Assembly: GCA_025200525.1 (NCBI GenBank)
Contig: CM045761.1
Location: 39,440,190-39,504,189, forward strand
Reading direction: 5' to 3'
Origin: Camellia lanceoleosa
Taxonomy: Eukaryota > Streptophyta > Magnoliopsida > Ericales > Theaceae
Length of the DNA stretch: 64,000 bases
The position numbers and the translations under genes were made by a program. Positions 21,767 to 33,986 of the stretch are shown here, piece by piece. The notes under the pieces were generated by a model. That model ran no database searches and had not been told where the DNA came from. It was given only the letters and a program-made list of their open reading frames with translations. Positions within the stretch are counted from its first letter, which is position 1. The number at the start of each line of letters is the position of its first letter.

Positions 21767-22363
21767 AAAATAGTATTGTCATATCATTCTTATAGTATTT
21801 TATGAATAAATCAATATTAAAATTTCATAATCATGAGTTTGGATTAATAAAATACAAGTCAACTTAAGTGATTTTGAACTTTCTTGGTCAATACTTCTTT
21901 TGAGTTGAATGGTAACATATCATATAGGGCGTCTTGTGACTTGAATGGTAACATATCATATGGGGCCGTTTTGATAAGTTGGTAAAAAGTTAATTTTTTA
22001 ATTTTTTTTGATTTTTTTAGGTTACATTATTTCCTTACTTTTTTACAAAAATAAAAAAGTTTAAAAAGTTACAAAAAAGTCAAAAAATCAATTTTTTACC
22101 AACTTTTCAAAGCGCCACATAGCGGCAATTTGGAAAGAAGCTAAAAAAGCTAACTACACAAAAAAAAAAAAAAAAAAAAAAGTCACCAAAAAGTCAGCTT
22201 ATTTAACACAAAAAAACCAAAAAACTATAAATTAAAAAAAATTAAAAAAATCAACTTTTCACTAACTCCTCAAAACACCACATATATAACCTGAAGATCG
22301 TGTTGACTCAAATTAATTGACAAACTTATATTGAGACAAGTCAATTGTGTTTTCATACACCAA

Positions 22364-22493
22364 GTGGCACGATATGGAAAAAAGAAGTCCCGAGTAAATA
22401 GTGATAAGAAATTATACAGTCTTAGAAAGTGGTACGGTATGGAAAAAAGAAGTCCCAAGTAAACAGTGATCAGAAATTATACAGTCTTAGAAA
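22364..22493. repeat. 65-bp tandem duplication
   Basis: Two adjacent copies starting GTGG(C/T)ACG(A/G)TATGG and ending ACAGTCTTAGAAA (22364-22428, 22429-22493), with a few substitutions. Confidence 0.9.
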
Positions 22494-22510
22494 GTTTGTC
22501 ATAAAATCTA

Positions 22511-22818
22511 GGGTAAATTAATATTACATTTTTGAATTTTTTTAAAATACGAATTATTCCTTATAATTTTTTAAATTATATTATGATTATATTCCTTTAT
22601 GTCAACTCAATTAATAATTTGTAATGATGTTAAAAATATATTTCAATTAATAATTTAGGTAATTTTATTATTACTTAAAAGAATAATGAGGAATTTTATT
22701 TTTCTATTTATTGTATTAAATAAAAAATTCTAACAATGAGATATTTTTAATTTTCAAAACTACAAAAGACTATTTGTATTTTAAGCAAATCTCAAAAAAA
22801 GTATTTACAATTTATCTT
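22511..22818. mobile_element. Possible decayed MITE
   Basis: GGGTAAATT at the left and AATTTATCTT at the right are short inverted ends like those of the 9-bp-duplication MITEs nearby. The flanks TAAAATCTA and TAAAATTTG agree at only six or seven of nine positions, so the call is weak. Confidence 0.35.
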
Positions 22819-23028
22819 AAAATTTGTTTAGAAATTAGATATATCATAGAAATTGAACTTAGGCCTTGTTTCAAAACTTAGTCAAAAAGTCAGTTCAAAA
22901 ATCATTCGCTCTACTTTTTACAAGTTTATTCGTAAAAAAACAAAAAAAAGTTACAAAAATGTCAATTATCAAAGAAGTGAAAAAAAATGGCATTTTTATA
23001 ATTTTTAATGGATAAAATTATAAGTTTA

Positions 23029-23680
23029 TGTTGGGTATACCTCTTTATTGGAGTGTGGGACCCAATTGGTTTTGAAAAAAGAGTTTAATTTGGTTTAGTA
23101 TTAATTATAATATATTTTTATATATTATATTTAATTTGTGGAGACCCACCCTAATTTGGAAACAACTAAGGTTTTGAGAAGAAAACCCTAGATTCAAAAT
23201 ATTATGTGTGTGTTGTTTTTCCCAAGGAAGAAGGGCGGTAGCAACATACAATTTTGGTGAGATAGTGCCTTTGTTCTTGTCTACCATAAAGTCAAATCGT
23301 GCTATGCTTGGTTCGGTTTTTGGTGGTTGCTACGCACATTGGAGTGTGCTTGTGATTTGATTTGGGTTGTTATTTTGGGTTTTCTTCAACTCTGATTCTG
23401 AAGATTTTGGTTCATCTATTTGGTGAGGTCTTTCCTCTTGTTTATTTGTGATTATTTGGAATTCACCTAAGGGTGGTTTTGTGAGACCATTAGTATCTCG
23501 TTTGTAATCGTTTGGAACGTATTTATTGATAGTGGAATCGAATTTCGATCCTGTGGACGTACCTCACATTGAGGGAACCACGTAAAATTCGTGTGTTGCC
23601 TTTGATTTAATTTTTTCGCATTAGTTTTTATTCCCATTGATTGATTTACTTGTAGGGAATCACATCGATTTTCCCTAACA
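23029..23680 (+). repeat. 5' LTR of the copia element
   Basis: 652 bp, TG...CA ends, colinear with 27664-28316. Promoter and transcript-start details cannot be read with confidence. Confidence 0.92.
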
Positions 23681-23682
23681 AC

Positions 23683-23694
23683 TGGTATCAGAGC
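23683..23694 (+). other. Primer-binding site, initiator Met-tRNA
   Basis: TGGTATCAGAGC two bases after the 5' LTR. Confidence 0.92.
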
Positions 23695-23730
23695 TTACGG
23701 TTTATTGGGGTTTATTTATTTGTGTAAATC

Positions 23731-24528
23731 AATGGAGGAGAATGTGGGTCGTATGTCTAGCTTCAATGGAAGCAATTGGGTAACTTGAAAAACTAAAATG
23801 GAGGACCTATTATTTTGTAAAGACTTGTATAGGCCTATTGAGTGTGATAGTGGCAAACCTGATGATATGAAAGATGATGAGTGGAAGAGGTTAAATCGAA
23901 AAGCTGTTGGTGTTATCCGTCAATGGATTGATGACAGTGTGTTTCATCATGTTGCCACTAAAACTTCGGCACATGATTTATGGAAAAAATTAGAGAGTCT
24001 TTATGATAGAAAATCAGCCACAAATAAAGCCTTTCTGTTTCGTAAGTTGGTTAATTTAAAATATAAAGAGGGCAGCCCTATTCCGGAACATCTGAATGAA
24101 ATAAAGATTATTGTTAACCAACTTGCTTCTCTGAAAATTATTTTTGATGATGAGTTGCAGGCTTTGATGCTATTTAGTTCTTTGCCCGAAAGTTGGGAGA
24201 CTTTGGTTGTGACGGTTAGTAATTCGGTGCCCGATGGAGTTGTCACAATGGGCCAAGTCACTAGTAGCCTGTTGAATGAAGAAACCAGAAGAAAATCAGC
24301 GGGTTCCTCTCATTCGGAAGCATTTGTTGTGAGAGGCTGAAGCAAAACAAGGGGGAGGAGTAAGACTCCTCATGGTCGTGATCAAAGTCGTGACAAATCA
24401 AAAGATGGTTCTTTTTCAAAGAAAGACGTTGAGTGCTACTATTGCCATGAGAAAGGGCACATGAAGCGGGAATGCCGAAAGCTCAAGAACAAGGAGAAAA
24501 GGCGTGACAAAAGTGTGGATAAGAAATA
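23731..24528 (+). pseudogene. Copia gag with zinc knuckle, broken
   Basis: It starts near ATGGAGGAGAATGTG (23731) but meets a TGA right after FNGSNWVT (about 23787). The frame then stays open from 23798 to 24340 with a UBN2-type gag domain (DLWKKLESLYDRKS, LNEIKIIVNQLASL, LMLFSSLPESWETLV). After another TGA comes a basic linker and the knuckle CYYCHEKGHMKREC (C-x2-C-x4-H-x4-C, 24434-24475), then a TAA. Gag builds the particle and the knuckle binds the RNA. Three in-frame stops prevent full translation. They are consistent with single-base changes, such as TGG to TGA, rather than frameshifts. Confidence 0.88.
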
Positions 24529-26241
24529 AGAAGACACAACGGCAGTTACTACCGATGATCTCATGGTCGTTTGTAAAGATGATTGTGTCAATTTTGTGGG
24601 CCAAGAGAGTAATTGGGTGATTGATTCTGGTGCTTCTTTTCATGTGACTTTTCAAGTTGATTTCTTTACTACCTACACTGCAGGAGATTATGGTTCTGTT
24701 CGAATGGGTAATGAAGGTTTGTCCAAGATTATCGGCATGGGTGATGTTTGCTTGAAAACAAATTTGGGTTGCAAGTTGTTACTTAAAGATGTGAGGCATG
24801 TTCCCGACATTCGCCTTAATTTGATCTCTACTGGGAAGCTAGATGATGAAGGCTTCAACAACAAATTTGGCGATGGAATATGGAAGCTCACAAAGGGTTC
24901 TTTGGTGGTGGCTAAGTGCAAGAAGACTCATACACTTTATTTGATGCAAGGAAAAATTTGTAAAGGTGTTGTCAATGCACTTGAAGATGGTACTTCTACC
25001 GAATTGTGGCACAAGCGGCTTGGCCATATGAGTGAAAAGGGGCTGCAAGTTTTGTTCAAGAAAGAGTTTCTACCCGGTTTGAAAGGTAAACATCTTAAAA
25101 CTTGTGTTCATTGTTTGGCAGGTAAACAACATAGAGTTTCTTTTCATAAAAATGTTGCTTCTAGAAAAGAAAAGGTTTTGGAGTTGATTCATTCGGATGT
25201 TTGTGGTCCTTTAAAAGTTAGAACACATAGTGGTGCACTTTATTTTGTTACTTTCATTGATGATTATTCAAGGAAAGTTTGGGCTTTTCTACTAAAAACT
25301 AAAGATCAAGTTCTAGAAGTATTTAAGCATTTTCAGGCCATGGTTGAAAGAGAAACATTGGGCCATTTGATGAGTATTGTCGCAGTCAAAGTATTCGGCA
25401 CCAACAGACAGTTAAGAAGACTCCTCAACAAAATGGCGTTGCTGAGAGGATGAACCGCACCATTATAGAAAGAACAAGGTGTTTGCTTTCACAAGCTAAA
25501 TTGCTAAGATCCTTTTGGGGTGAGGCAATGAGTACAGCGGTTGACGTGATCAATTTATCTCCTTGCTATCCTTTGAATGGTGATGTTCCTGAAAGAGTTT
25601 GGACTGGCAAAGATGTGTCTTATGAGCACTTGAGAGTGTTTGGTTGCCGAGCTTTTGTTCACATTCCAAAGGATAAGAGGTCCAAGCTTGATAGTAAGTC
25701 AAGACAATGTATTTTTCTTGGCTATAGGCGTGATGAATTCGGATATAGATTATGGGATCCGGTCGACAAAAAAGTCATTCGAAGCCGTGATGTTGTGTTT
25801 CTTGAAGACCAAACAATTGAAGACTTTGATAAAGGTGATCAATCGGAGCCAAAAACTAGTGATCTCATTAACATGGATCCATCTCCTTCATCTCCAGTTG
25901 ATGATGAAAATGGGGGAGATGTGCAGCCACCTATTGAAGATGTGGAGGATGATGCTAATCCTAATGAGGTTGAGCCAGAAATTGAGAAAGAGCATCTAAC
26001 TCAAGAATCGCCACCACAACTTGAGTTAAGAAAATCTACAAGGGACCGACAACCTTCAAGAAAGTATCTTTCCAATGAATTTGTGTTGATTTCTGATCAA
26101 GGGGAGCCTGAGAGCTACCAAGAAGCAATTGAACATGCAAAGAAAGATGATTGGAAAAAGGCCATGGAAGAGGAGATGAATTCCTTGCTTGAAAACCAGA
26201 CTTATGATTTAGTGAAGTTACCTAAAAGAGGAAAATTCTGA
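24529..26241 (+). pseudogene. Copia protease and integrase, with catalytic deletion
   Basis: Protease: WVIDSGASFHVT with DSGA at 24623-24634. GAG-pre-integrase: LWHKRLGHMSEKGL followed by CVHCLAGKQHRVSF, the HHCC zinc region. The integrase core starts at HSDVCGPL (first catalytic Asp) and runs through FIDDYSRKVW to MVERETLG at about 25362. There the sequence jumps to a segment equivalent to FDEYCRSQ..., in a shifted frame. The block normally holding the second catalytic Asp (DNGGEY) is therefore missing. Beyond the frameshift (25450-26241) are TPQQNGVAERMNR, with the third catalytic residue (E), the DYR-type C-terminal integrase domain and the acidic spacer before RT. Protease cuts the precursor and integrase inserts cDNA; this copy of integrase cannot work. 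Confidence 0.88.
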
Positions 26242-27640
26242 AAAATAAGTGAGTTTTCAAATTGAAGAATGATAGGAAGAATCTGAGGTACAAAGCACGC
26301 CTTGTTGTGAAAGGCTTTGGGCAAAAGAAAGGTATTAACTTTGACGAGATTTTCTCGCCGGTTGTGAAGATGTCTTCTATTCGGGTTGTACTTGGCATAG
26401 CTGTAAGTATGAACCTTGAAGTTGAGCAACTTGATGTGAAAACCGCATTTCTTCATGGTGATCTTGAAGAAGAAATTTACATGGAGCAACCGGAAGGTTT
26501 TGTAGAGAAAGGGAAAGAGAAATTTGTTTGCAAATTGAAGAAAAGTTTGTATGGCCTCAAGTAAGCTCCACGGCAATGGTACAAAAAATTTGACTCTTTC
26601 ATGATGAATAATGGTTTTTTTAAAACCACTTCGGACCATTGTGTGTTTGTGAAAAATTTCCCAAATGGCAAATTTATTATTCTTTTGCTTTATGTTGATG
26701 ACATGTTAATTGTGGGCCAAGATTCTACCATGATTAACAGGTTGAAATTGGAGTTGAGCAAATCTTTTGTTATGAAAGATTTGGGACCGGCAAAGCAAAT
26801 ACTTGGTATGAAAATTGTTCGTGATCGCAAAAAGGGGCTGATTTGGTTGTTTCAAGAGAGCTACATTGAGAAAGTTCTTGAGAGGTTTAACATGGATAAA
26901 GCAAAGCCGGTTGGTTGTCCACTTGTGGGTCACTTCAAACTTAGTTCGAATCAATGTCCTACAAGTGAGAAAGACAAGGAAGAGATGTTGAAAGTTCCTT
27001 ATGCTTCAGCAGTTGGTTCTTTGATGTACGCCATGGTTTGTACAAGGCCGGATATTGCTCACGCCGTTGGTGTGGTGTGTCGGTTTCTCTCTAATCCGGG
27101 TAAAGAACATTGGGTAGCGGTAAAATGGATTCGCAGGTATCTTCGAGGGACTTCGAAGGTGTGTTTGTGTTTTGGAGATGGTAAACCGATGCTTGATGGG
27201 TTCACGGATTCTGACATGGCTGGTGATGTTGATTCTAGGAAATCTACTTCGGGGTATTTGATGACTTTTGCAGAGGGAGCTGTGTCATGGCAATCTAAAT
27301 TACAAAAATGTGTTGCTCTCTCAACTACCGAAGCTGAATTTATTGCCATTACAGAAGCTTGCAAAGAAGAGTTATGGTTAAAGAAATTTTTGCAAAAGTT
27401 GGGTTTGAAGCAAGAAAGGTATGTGCTTTATTGTGATAGTCAAAGTACTATTCACTTGAGTAAAAATTCTAGCTTTCATTCAAGATCGAAACACATTAAT
27501 GTGAGATACTATTTGATTCGTGATGTGTTAGACTCGAAAAGGTTCACACAGATGATAATATCTTGGATATGTTGACAAAGACTTTGTCGAGGGACAAACA
27601 TTTGAAGTGTCGAACTTTGGCGGGTATGGTTGATGTCTCC
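26242..27640 (+). pseudogene. Copia reverse transcriptase and RNase H, broken
   Basis: RT begins in the region after 26160. After a stop and frame change near 26241 it continues with YKARLVVKGFGQ, FSPVVKMSSIR, QLDVKTAFLHGDLEEEIYM and CKLKKSLYGLK, where a TAA (about 26562) interrupts the usual QAPRQWY. The next frame (26601-27575) contains the YVDD active site (26691-26702), then RPDIAHAVG, the RNase H signatures DSDMAG, STSGY, LSTTEAEF and YCDSQS, and SRSKHI near its end. These copy the element RNA to DNA and remove the RNA. The frame is lost again near 27560, just before the end of pol. The order and motifs are unambiguous Ty1/copia, but at least three interruptions make it a pseudogene. Confidence 0.9.
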
Positions 27641-27663
27641 ACCTAAGTCGGTAGGGGGAGAAT

Positions 27664-28316
27664 TGTTGGGTATACCTCCTTATTGGAGTGTGGGACCCAA
27701 TTAGTTTTGGAAAAAGAGTTTAATTTAGTTTAGTATTAATTATAATATATTTTTATATCTTATATTTAATTTGTGGAGACCCAACCTAATTTGGAAACAA
27801 CTAAGGTTTTGAGAAGAAAACCCTAAATTCAAAATATTATGTGTGTGTTGTTTTTCCCAAGAAAGAAAGGCGGCAGCAGCATACAATTTTGGTGAGATAG
27901 TGCCTTTGTTCTTGTCTACCATAAAGTCAAATCGTGCTATGCTTGGTTCGATTTTTGGTGGCTGCTACGCACATTGGAGTGTGCTTGTGATTTGATTTGG
28001 GTTGTTATTTTGGGTCTTCTTCAACTCTGATTCTGAAGATTTTGGTTCATCTATTTGGTGAGGTCTTTCCTCTTGTTTATTTGTGATTATTTGGAATTCA
28101 CTTAAGGGTGGTTTTGTGAGACCATTAGTGTCTCGTTTGTAATCGTTTAGAACGTATTTGGTTGATAGTGGAATCGGATTTCGATCCCGTGGACGTACCT
28201 CACATTGAGGGAACCACGTAAAATTCGTGTGTTGCCTTTGATTTAATTTTTCCGCATTAGTTTTTATTCTCATTGATTGATTTACTTGTGGGGAATCACA
28301 TCGATTTTCCCTAACA
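27664..28316 (+). repeat. 3' LTR of the copia element
   Basis: 653 bp, the partner of 23029-23680, preceded by the polypurine tract at 27651-27663. Confidence 0.92.
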
Positions 28317-28419
28317 TTTTAATCTTTATAATTATTCGGCATTTGATATCTGAATTATTTTAAATTGTTCAGACTATTAAAGTCGAATGAGATTTCACTA
28401 CAAGAAAAGGGATCAAAAA

Positions 28420-28720
28420 CCACGGAGCTTTTAGCGGCCTTGCGCCCGTCGCGGTAACGGTTTCTTGACGGTAGCGTCACCCTTCGCAGATAATGACCTT
28501 TAGCGACGGTAGTTCCCCGTCGGTCATGAAACTTAGCGGAGGGGTCGGAAATGCGGACGTATTAGCGACGGTAAAAAAAACCGTCGCAAAAGCACCTTTT
28601 TTTGAGACGGCATATCTCATTTGCGACGGAAATGTACCGTCATAAAAAATTATTAAGTCAAACGGCGTTTTAGGAAGTTATGCCTTTTATTTGCGGACTC
28701 TGACATACCGTCATAAAAAC
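28420..28720. repeat. Left subterminal repeats of the CACTA element
   Basis: Repeated TTAGCGACGGTA / ACCGTCGCAAAA motifs in both orientations, matched at the right end (38560-39010). They are the likely TNPA-type binding sites. Confidence 0.8.
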
Positions 28721-28924
28721 TCAAAATAAAAAAAACCCTCTTCTTTTTCCTTTGCGCTCGATCCTTCCTCCCAAATCCCTAACTTCACCCCCAAATTTCT
28801 CAAGCAGACTCTGACCAAGACACTGAGTCTTTGCGGTGGTCTTGATGGTGTGGCTCCGGCGACGACTCTCTCTCGCTCTGCGTATGCTCTCTCTCTCTCT
28901 CTCTCTCTCTCTCAGTCTCTGTAT

Positions 28925-29825
28925 CGGTCTCTGTATATATATATATAGATGAATGTCGATATATATAAATATGTATATATATGCAATGTATATAAATCTA
29001 TATATATAAATCTGAAATCTGTCTATATATATATAAATCTGTCTATATATATATATATATAAATCTGTCTATATATATTTTGTTTCAATCTTTTTTTTCG
29101 TTTCATGGAAAGATTTCTCATTCTTTTCATCAAAAGATAATAACTTGGTAGTTTCCTTTTTTGGAGTTTATCAAATTTCTGAAACATTGATTTGATTGAA
29201 TTCTGAATATTTGAGGTGTGATTGTATGTGGATGGTGTTTTTCGATTTTGTTCATGCTTATACATTACGATTCAATCGTGGCTTCAATTGGTGTCCTCTA
29301 ATTTGAAAATTAGTGTTTACCCTTTGTGTGTTTCATGGAAAGATTTTGTTGTATATTGGACGTTGATTGATTGTTTGAACATTTGATTTGAATCTTATTT
29401 TTAAATTTTATAAAGTATAGATTCTATTAAATCTGGATTTTTTTTTTCATTTTAGAAAAAATTACGAGATTTGTTGGTAAAGCACATGCCTTGAAATTTT
29501 TAGAAAGTGAAGAAGAGGATTGAATTAAATGTGGATTTTTTCTATACTAGGAAATGTTGATTTGATCAAACCTGGATTTTTTTTTTCATACTAATAAAAT
29601 ATATATAAGCATTGTTTCAATAATATTTTGTTTTAATTTGATGAATGTCGATATATATATAAATCTGTATATATATGCAATGTATATAAATCTATATATA
29701 TATAAATCTGAAATCTGTCTATATATATATAAATCTGTCTATATATATATATATAAATCTGTCTATATATATTTTGTTTCAATCTGTCTATAAATCTGTC
29801 TATATATATATATATAAGCATTGTT
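28925..29825. repeat. Duplicated TA-rich microsatellite block
   Basis: A block of about 150 bp made of GATGAATGTCGATATATAT, AATCTGTATATATATGCAATG and repeated CTGTCTATATATAT occurs at 28946-29090 and again at 29637-29820, in the CACTA 5' region. The Tyr/Ile-rich open frames across it are not genes. Confidence 0.8.
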
Positions 29826-30339
29826 TCAATAATATTTTGTTTCAATAATATTTTTTTTTTGGTTCATAAAATAAGCATTGAAGAACTCATTCTTGTTGGA
29901 GTGAGAGAGGTTTAACTATAAGAAATAAGTAAGTATAATTTAAAAAATAAAAAAATTGCAGACAAAAGATGAAGAAAGCCCAATTCATGATTGTTCACTA
30001 CCTTGCATTGCATGTGGAATTATGACAAGAGATGATAAAATATAAATCATTCTTACTCACCATCATGCATAACATGCTACATATCATTCATAGCCCTTAT
30101 TAATTAATTTTTATTTTTTTGTTTAAGTTTATGTAGTTTATTAATTTTCATGCTACTATTAATTTTTTTAATTATTTGTAGTTTATTTAAATTAATAGTT
30201 GAAATAATATGCTTAACCAGTCGTACTTAAAAAATATAACATATTTAAGTAGTAGTACTTTAAATAGGATGTCGAGTGAATATTTATGTGTAGGTATTAT
30301 ATTTAGAGTTACATTTGTGAGATATTTTTGTGGATGTGT

Positions 30340-33300
30340 ACAGATGATGGATAAGAGTTGGATTGATTTGCCAAATAGGATGTCAGTGAATACATTAATG
30401 GGATTGATGAATTGCTTGTGTTTGCCTACACCAATAGGGTTGAAGGTTCGATGATCAGTTGTCCGTGTAGGAAGTGTGAGAATCGATACTATTTTGTACG
30501 AGATGGTGTCTAGGAGCATCGATTTTGAATGGTTTTTTAAAAAATACAAACATTGGATTAATCATGGGGAATCTTACATATCTCTGCATAGTAATCGAGA
30601 GAATGAAACATTAGCTAATTTAGACATAGGAGATGATATGATTGGAATGATACAAGGGGCTATGGGAAATCCACATGCCGGTACAAGTGTTGAGGGTGAT
30701 GAACCACGGGGCACGATCCCCATGCATCGAACCCAGCTCGGTCCAAATCTGAGAGGCGCAAAGTATTTCAAACTTCTTCAAGATGCACAAAGTGAATTGT
30801 ATCCGGGTTGTCAGAAGTTCACATCTTTGTCATTCATTGTTCGACTTCTACATTTGAAGGTGCTTAATCAGTGGACGGACAAGTCTTTTGACATGTTGCT
30901 TGAGTTATTGAATGAGGCGTTTCCGTTGGGTGTGAAACTTCCGGACTCATATTATAAAGCTCAAAAGGTCACAACAGATTTGGGCTTCACGTATGAGACG
31001 TGGGATGCATGTCCCAACAGTTGCATGTTGTTTGAAACGAGGCGTAATCTTGATAAATGTGTCATATGCAACAGTTCTAGATGGAAATCAAATGGTGATG
31101 GTGGTTCAAATAGTCCTAACAATGTGGCAAACAAATAGTACCAAAAGCAGATGAGGTATTTTCCTTTAAAGTCAAGGTTGCGAGAGGTTGTTTATGTCAT
31201 CCAAGACGGCCAAGTTAATGAGATGGCATGCAGAGGAACGAATCGATGATGGTGTCTTGAGCATCCTGTGACTCCCTTGCATGGAAAGATTTTGACCGTC
31301 GGAATATTGACTTTAGTAATGATTGCGAAGTGTAAGGCTTGGCTTAGCATCGATGGTTTTAACCCATTCGGAGACGATGAACATAGTTCATAGCACTTAA
31401 CTGTTGTGCTCATTCCATACAACTTGCCGCCATGGATGTGCATGAAGCAACCATTTCTAATTTTATCTGTGCTTATTGACGGCGAAAGGACTGGTGACAA
31501 GATTGATGTTTATATGCAACCGTTGATTGAGGAGTTGAAAGAACTATGGAATGAGGGTGTGTCAACATTTGATGCATCAACAAATCAAATGTTTCAAATG
31601 CATGCGACTTTCTTGTGGACAATTAGTGATTTTCTGCATCATAAACTTGTCAAGATGGAGCACTAAAGGCGAATATGCATGTCCTTGTTGCAATAAGGAA
31701 ACTACATCGTGTTGGTTGAAGCATAGTAGGAAACAATCATACTTGGGTCATCATGATTTTTACCTCTTGGCCATAAATTTGGAAGGATAAAGTATCATTT
31801 GATGGTAGTCGGAAGTCGGACTCAAACCAAAATTGTTATGCAGGCGAGATGTTGCTACAATTAGAATCGAGGGTATTTTAACCCAATACAATAGGGATGA
31901 CCTTAAGGAGAGGCATAGGAGCGGTAGAGAAGGAGAAAGTTGGACATCGCACCCATAGTTGGAAGAAAAAGAGTATCTTTTATGAATTGCCATATTGGGA
32001 GCACAATCTAATTAGACACAACCTCGATGTGATGCATATAGAGAAGAATGTTTGTGACAATGTGTTGTGGACAATATTAGGGGTTGCAGGAAAATCGAAG
32101 GATGGTGTTAATGCTCGGCGTGATTTACAAGATATGAATATTAGAAAACCCCTACATTTGCAGTTAAGAGGGTCGAATAAAGCCTATTTACCACCAGCAC
32201 AATTCACGATGACCAAGGATGAGAAAGATTTGTTCTTGAAAGTGTTGAAGGAAGTAAGAGTTCCCGACGGGTATTCATCCAATATATCACGTCGTGTGCG
32301 CTTACATGATAGAAGCGTTGGGGGTCTTAAGAGCCACGATAGTCATATTTTGATGCAACAACTTATTCCATTGGCTATTCGCAGATCGTTACCGAAGAAT
32401 GTAATTGAACCTTTGATTGAATTGAGCAATTTCTTTAGACAATTGTGTTCGAAAGTGAATCGTGCGACGGATTTGCAATATATTAAAGATCGTATCGCTG
32501 TAACACTTTGTCATCTAGAGAAAATATTTCCTCCGAGTTTTTTGATATAATGGAGCACTTGCCTATACATCTAGTGATGAAGCCTTATTGGGTGGAAGCG
32601 ATTGGTTTCGATGGATGTATCCAATTGAGAGGTATCTTCTTACTTTGAAGCAATACGTGCGGAATAGAGCTCAAATCTGAAGGATCAATTGCTAAAGGAT
32701 ATCTTATGGAAGAATGCATGAATTTTTGTGCACAATATCTCGGTGATGTGAAACCAAATCTAGTCGACCCGTGAGGAACTATAGTGGTCTTGATAATTTG
32801 GGTCATGCTCTTTGGTGAAAACACAAGCTTTTATCTTGATAATACTTCTTGGGTACAAGCTCATCGGTACATCTTATGCAATACAAGCGCGGTTCAACCA
32901 TTCATAAAGTAGGTTAAGTCACTCACTCAATATTTTATTATGCTTTATTGAATTTTCAACTAAATTTTTGGTATGGCTAAAATTTCAATCTACACAAAAA
33001 CACCTTGAAGTACTTAAGCTCAAAATGCCTCGTGTAATAAGCGATCATCAACCGGCGTGAACATTTTGAAACTTTTCACATTTGGTTCAAGGAACATGTA
33101 TGTATTTAACTCTATAGATTCTAGTTACTTAAGTCGATCTACATTTTAAATTTTACATTTTCGTGTTAAATAGGTCCAAACTTTGCGAAGGACTACTGAT
33201 GTCATACTTTCTGAAGAGATTATTCTATTGGCAAATGGTCCTCATAACCTGGCAAGGAGGTTCAACGGGTATATACTGAATGGGTTTCGTTATCGAGTAA

Positions 33301-33720
33301 AGGCCATGGATGATCGTCGATCCACACAAAATTGTGGTGTAGCTTTGAAGGCAGATACCATAAGTTATGCTAGTCGAAAAGACAAGAATCCTCGTCAAGA
33401 TGCATGTACTATTATGGACAATTAGCGGATATTGTTGAGATTCGATATTCCAATGAGAAGAAACATGTGTTGTTTAAGTGTGATTGGATTGACAACATTC
33501 ACAGAAAGAAAGAAGATGTCTTCAATTTCACGTTGGTGACCTTCAATCATTTGTTGTACCGAGATGATCGAATTACCAATGAACCTTTCATCTTGGCGTC
33601 CCAAGCGAGCAAGTTTGGTATGTTGCGGACCTGTTACAACCCGGCGCAAGTCGTAGTGAAGATGTCTCAAAGAGGTTTATTTGATATGAGTTCGACTGAT
33701 CCACAAATCGAGCCATAGAG
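30340..33720 (+). pseudogene. CACTA TNP2-type transposase, interrupted
   Basis: The domains run in the family order. A transposase-associated domain begins MDKSWIDLPNRMS (30350), with the Cys motif CPCRKC near 30451, then a TAG. The TNP2 core follows: 30476-31138 with CPNSCMLFE and CVICNSSRW, then RWHAEERIDDGVL, the SIDGFNPF and VLIPYNLPPWMCMKQ blocks (about 31210-31450), and RHNLDVMHIEKNVCDN at about 32010-32065. Next come a DUF4218 region (about 32440-32760, including LCHLEKIFPPSF) and, after a gap, a DUF4216 region (33183-33718) with VLFKCDWIDN and EPFILASQASK. The protein would cut the element at its ends. Stops and frameshifts are frequent, especially 31140-31400, 31660-31900 and 32550-33180, and some may be introns. 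It is a pseudogene as it stands. Confidence 0.88.
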
Positions 33721-33986
33721 GAGCCAACAGTTCCAAGAAAATAGAATGCATCGTGATGAAGAAGTTGGTTGGGTGAGGAAGCGCGAAGGAAAACAGTTGA
33801 TGTTCAAATAGGCTGATATGTAATCAATTAGTAATTCAATTAAGGCCAAGGTTGTAGTTAATCATCAATTTCTTAATTTACTTTGTCTTTGTAATTGTAT
33901 TAGTTCAATTCATGTCATATTATAGTTGATGACAAACCATTGTCTATGTTTCTAATGTCAATTAATGTTATATTGCTTGCAGATTA

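Larger units (their letters stand above)
21776..23028. other. Intergenic AT-rich sequence with small repeats
   Basis: No gene seen. 22364-22493 holds a 65-bp unit in two tandem copies. 22511-22818 has MITE-like ends (GGGTAAATTA / TTTATCTT) with only an imperfect flanking repeat. Poly-A and poly-T rich foldback sequence lies at 21965-22270. Confidence 0.45.
23029..28316 (+). mobile_element. Ty1/copia retrotransposon with both LTRs, inactive
   Basis: LTRs at 23029-23680 and 27664-28316 share TGTTGGGTATACC at the start and CCCTAACA at the end. The primer site TGGTATCAGAGC (23683-23694, initiator Met-tRNA) follows the 5' LTR, and the purine tract GTAGGGGGAGAAT (27651-27663) precedes the 3' LTR. 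The flanks GTTTA (23024-23028) and TTTTA (28317-28321) look like a 5-bp duplication with one change. The domain order gag, protease, integrase, RT, RNase H is Ty1/copia; the gag type and YVDD box fit the Tork/Tnt1-like group. About two dozen differences between the LTRs indicate an insertion that is not recent. Confidence 0.92.

Noticed and set aside
29023..29845. Tyr/Ile-rich frames over TA repeats
   Set aside because: Microsatellite translation.
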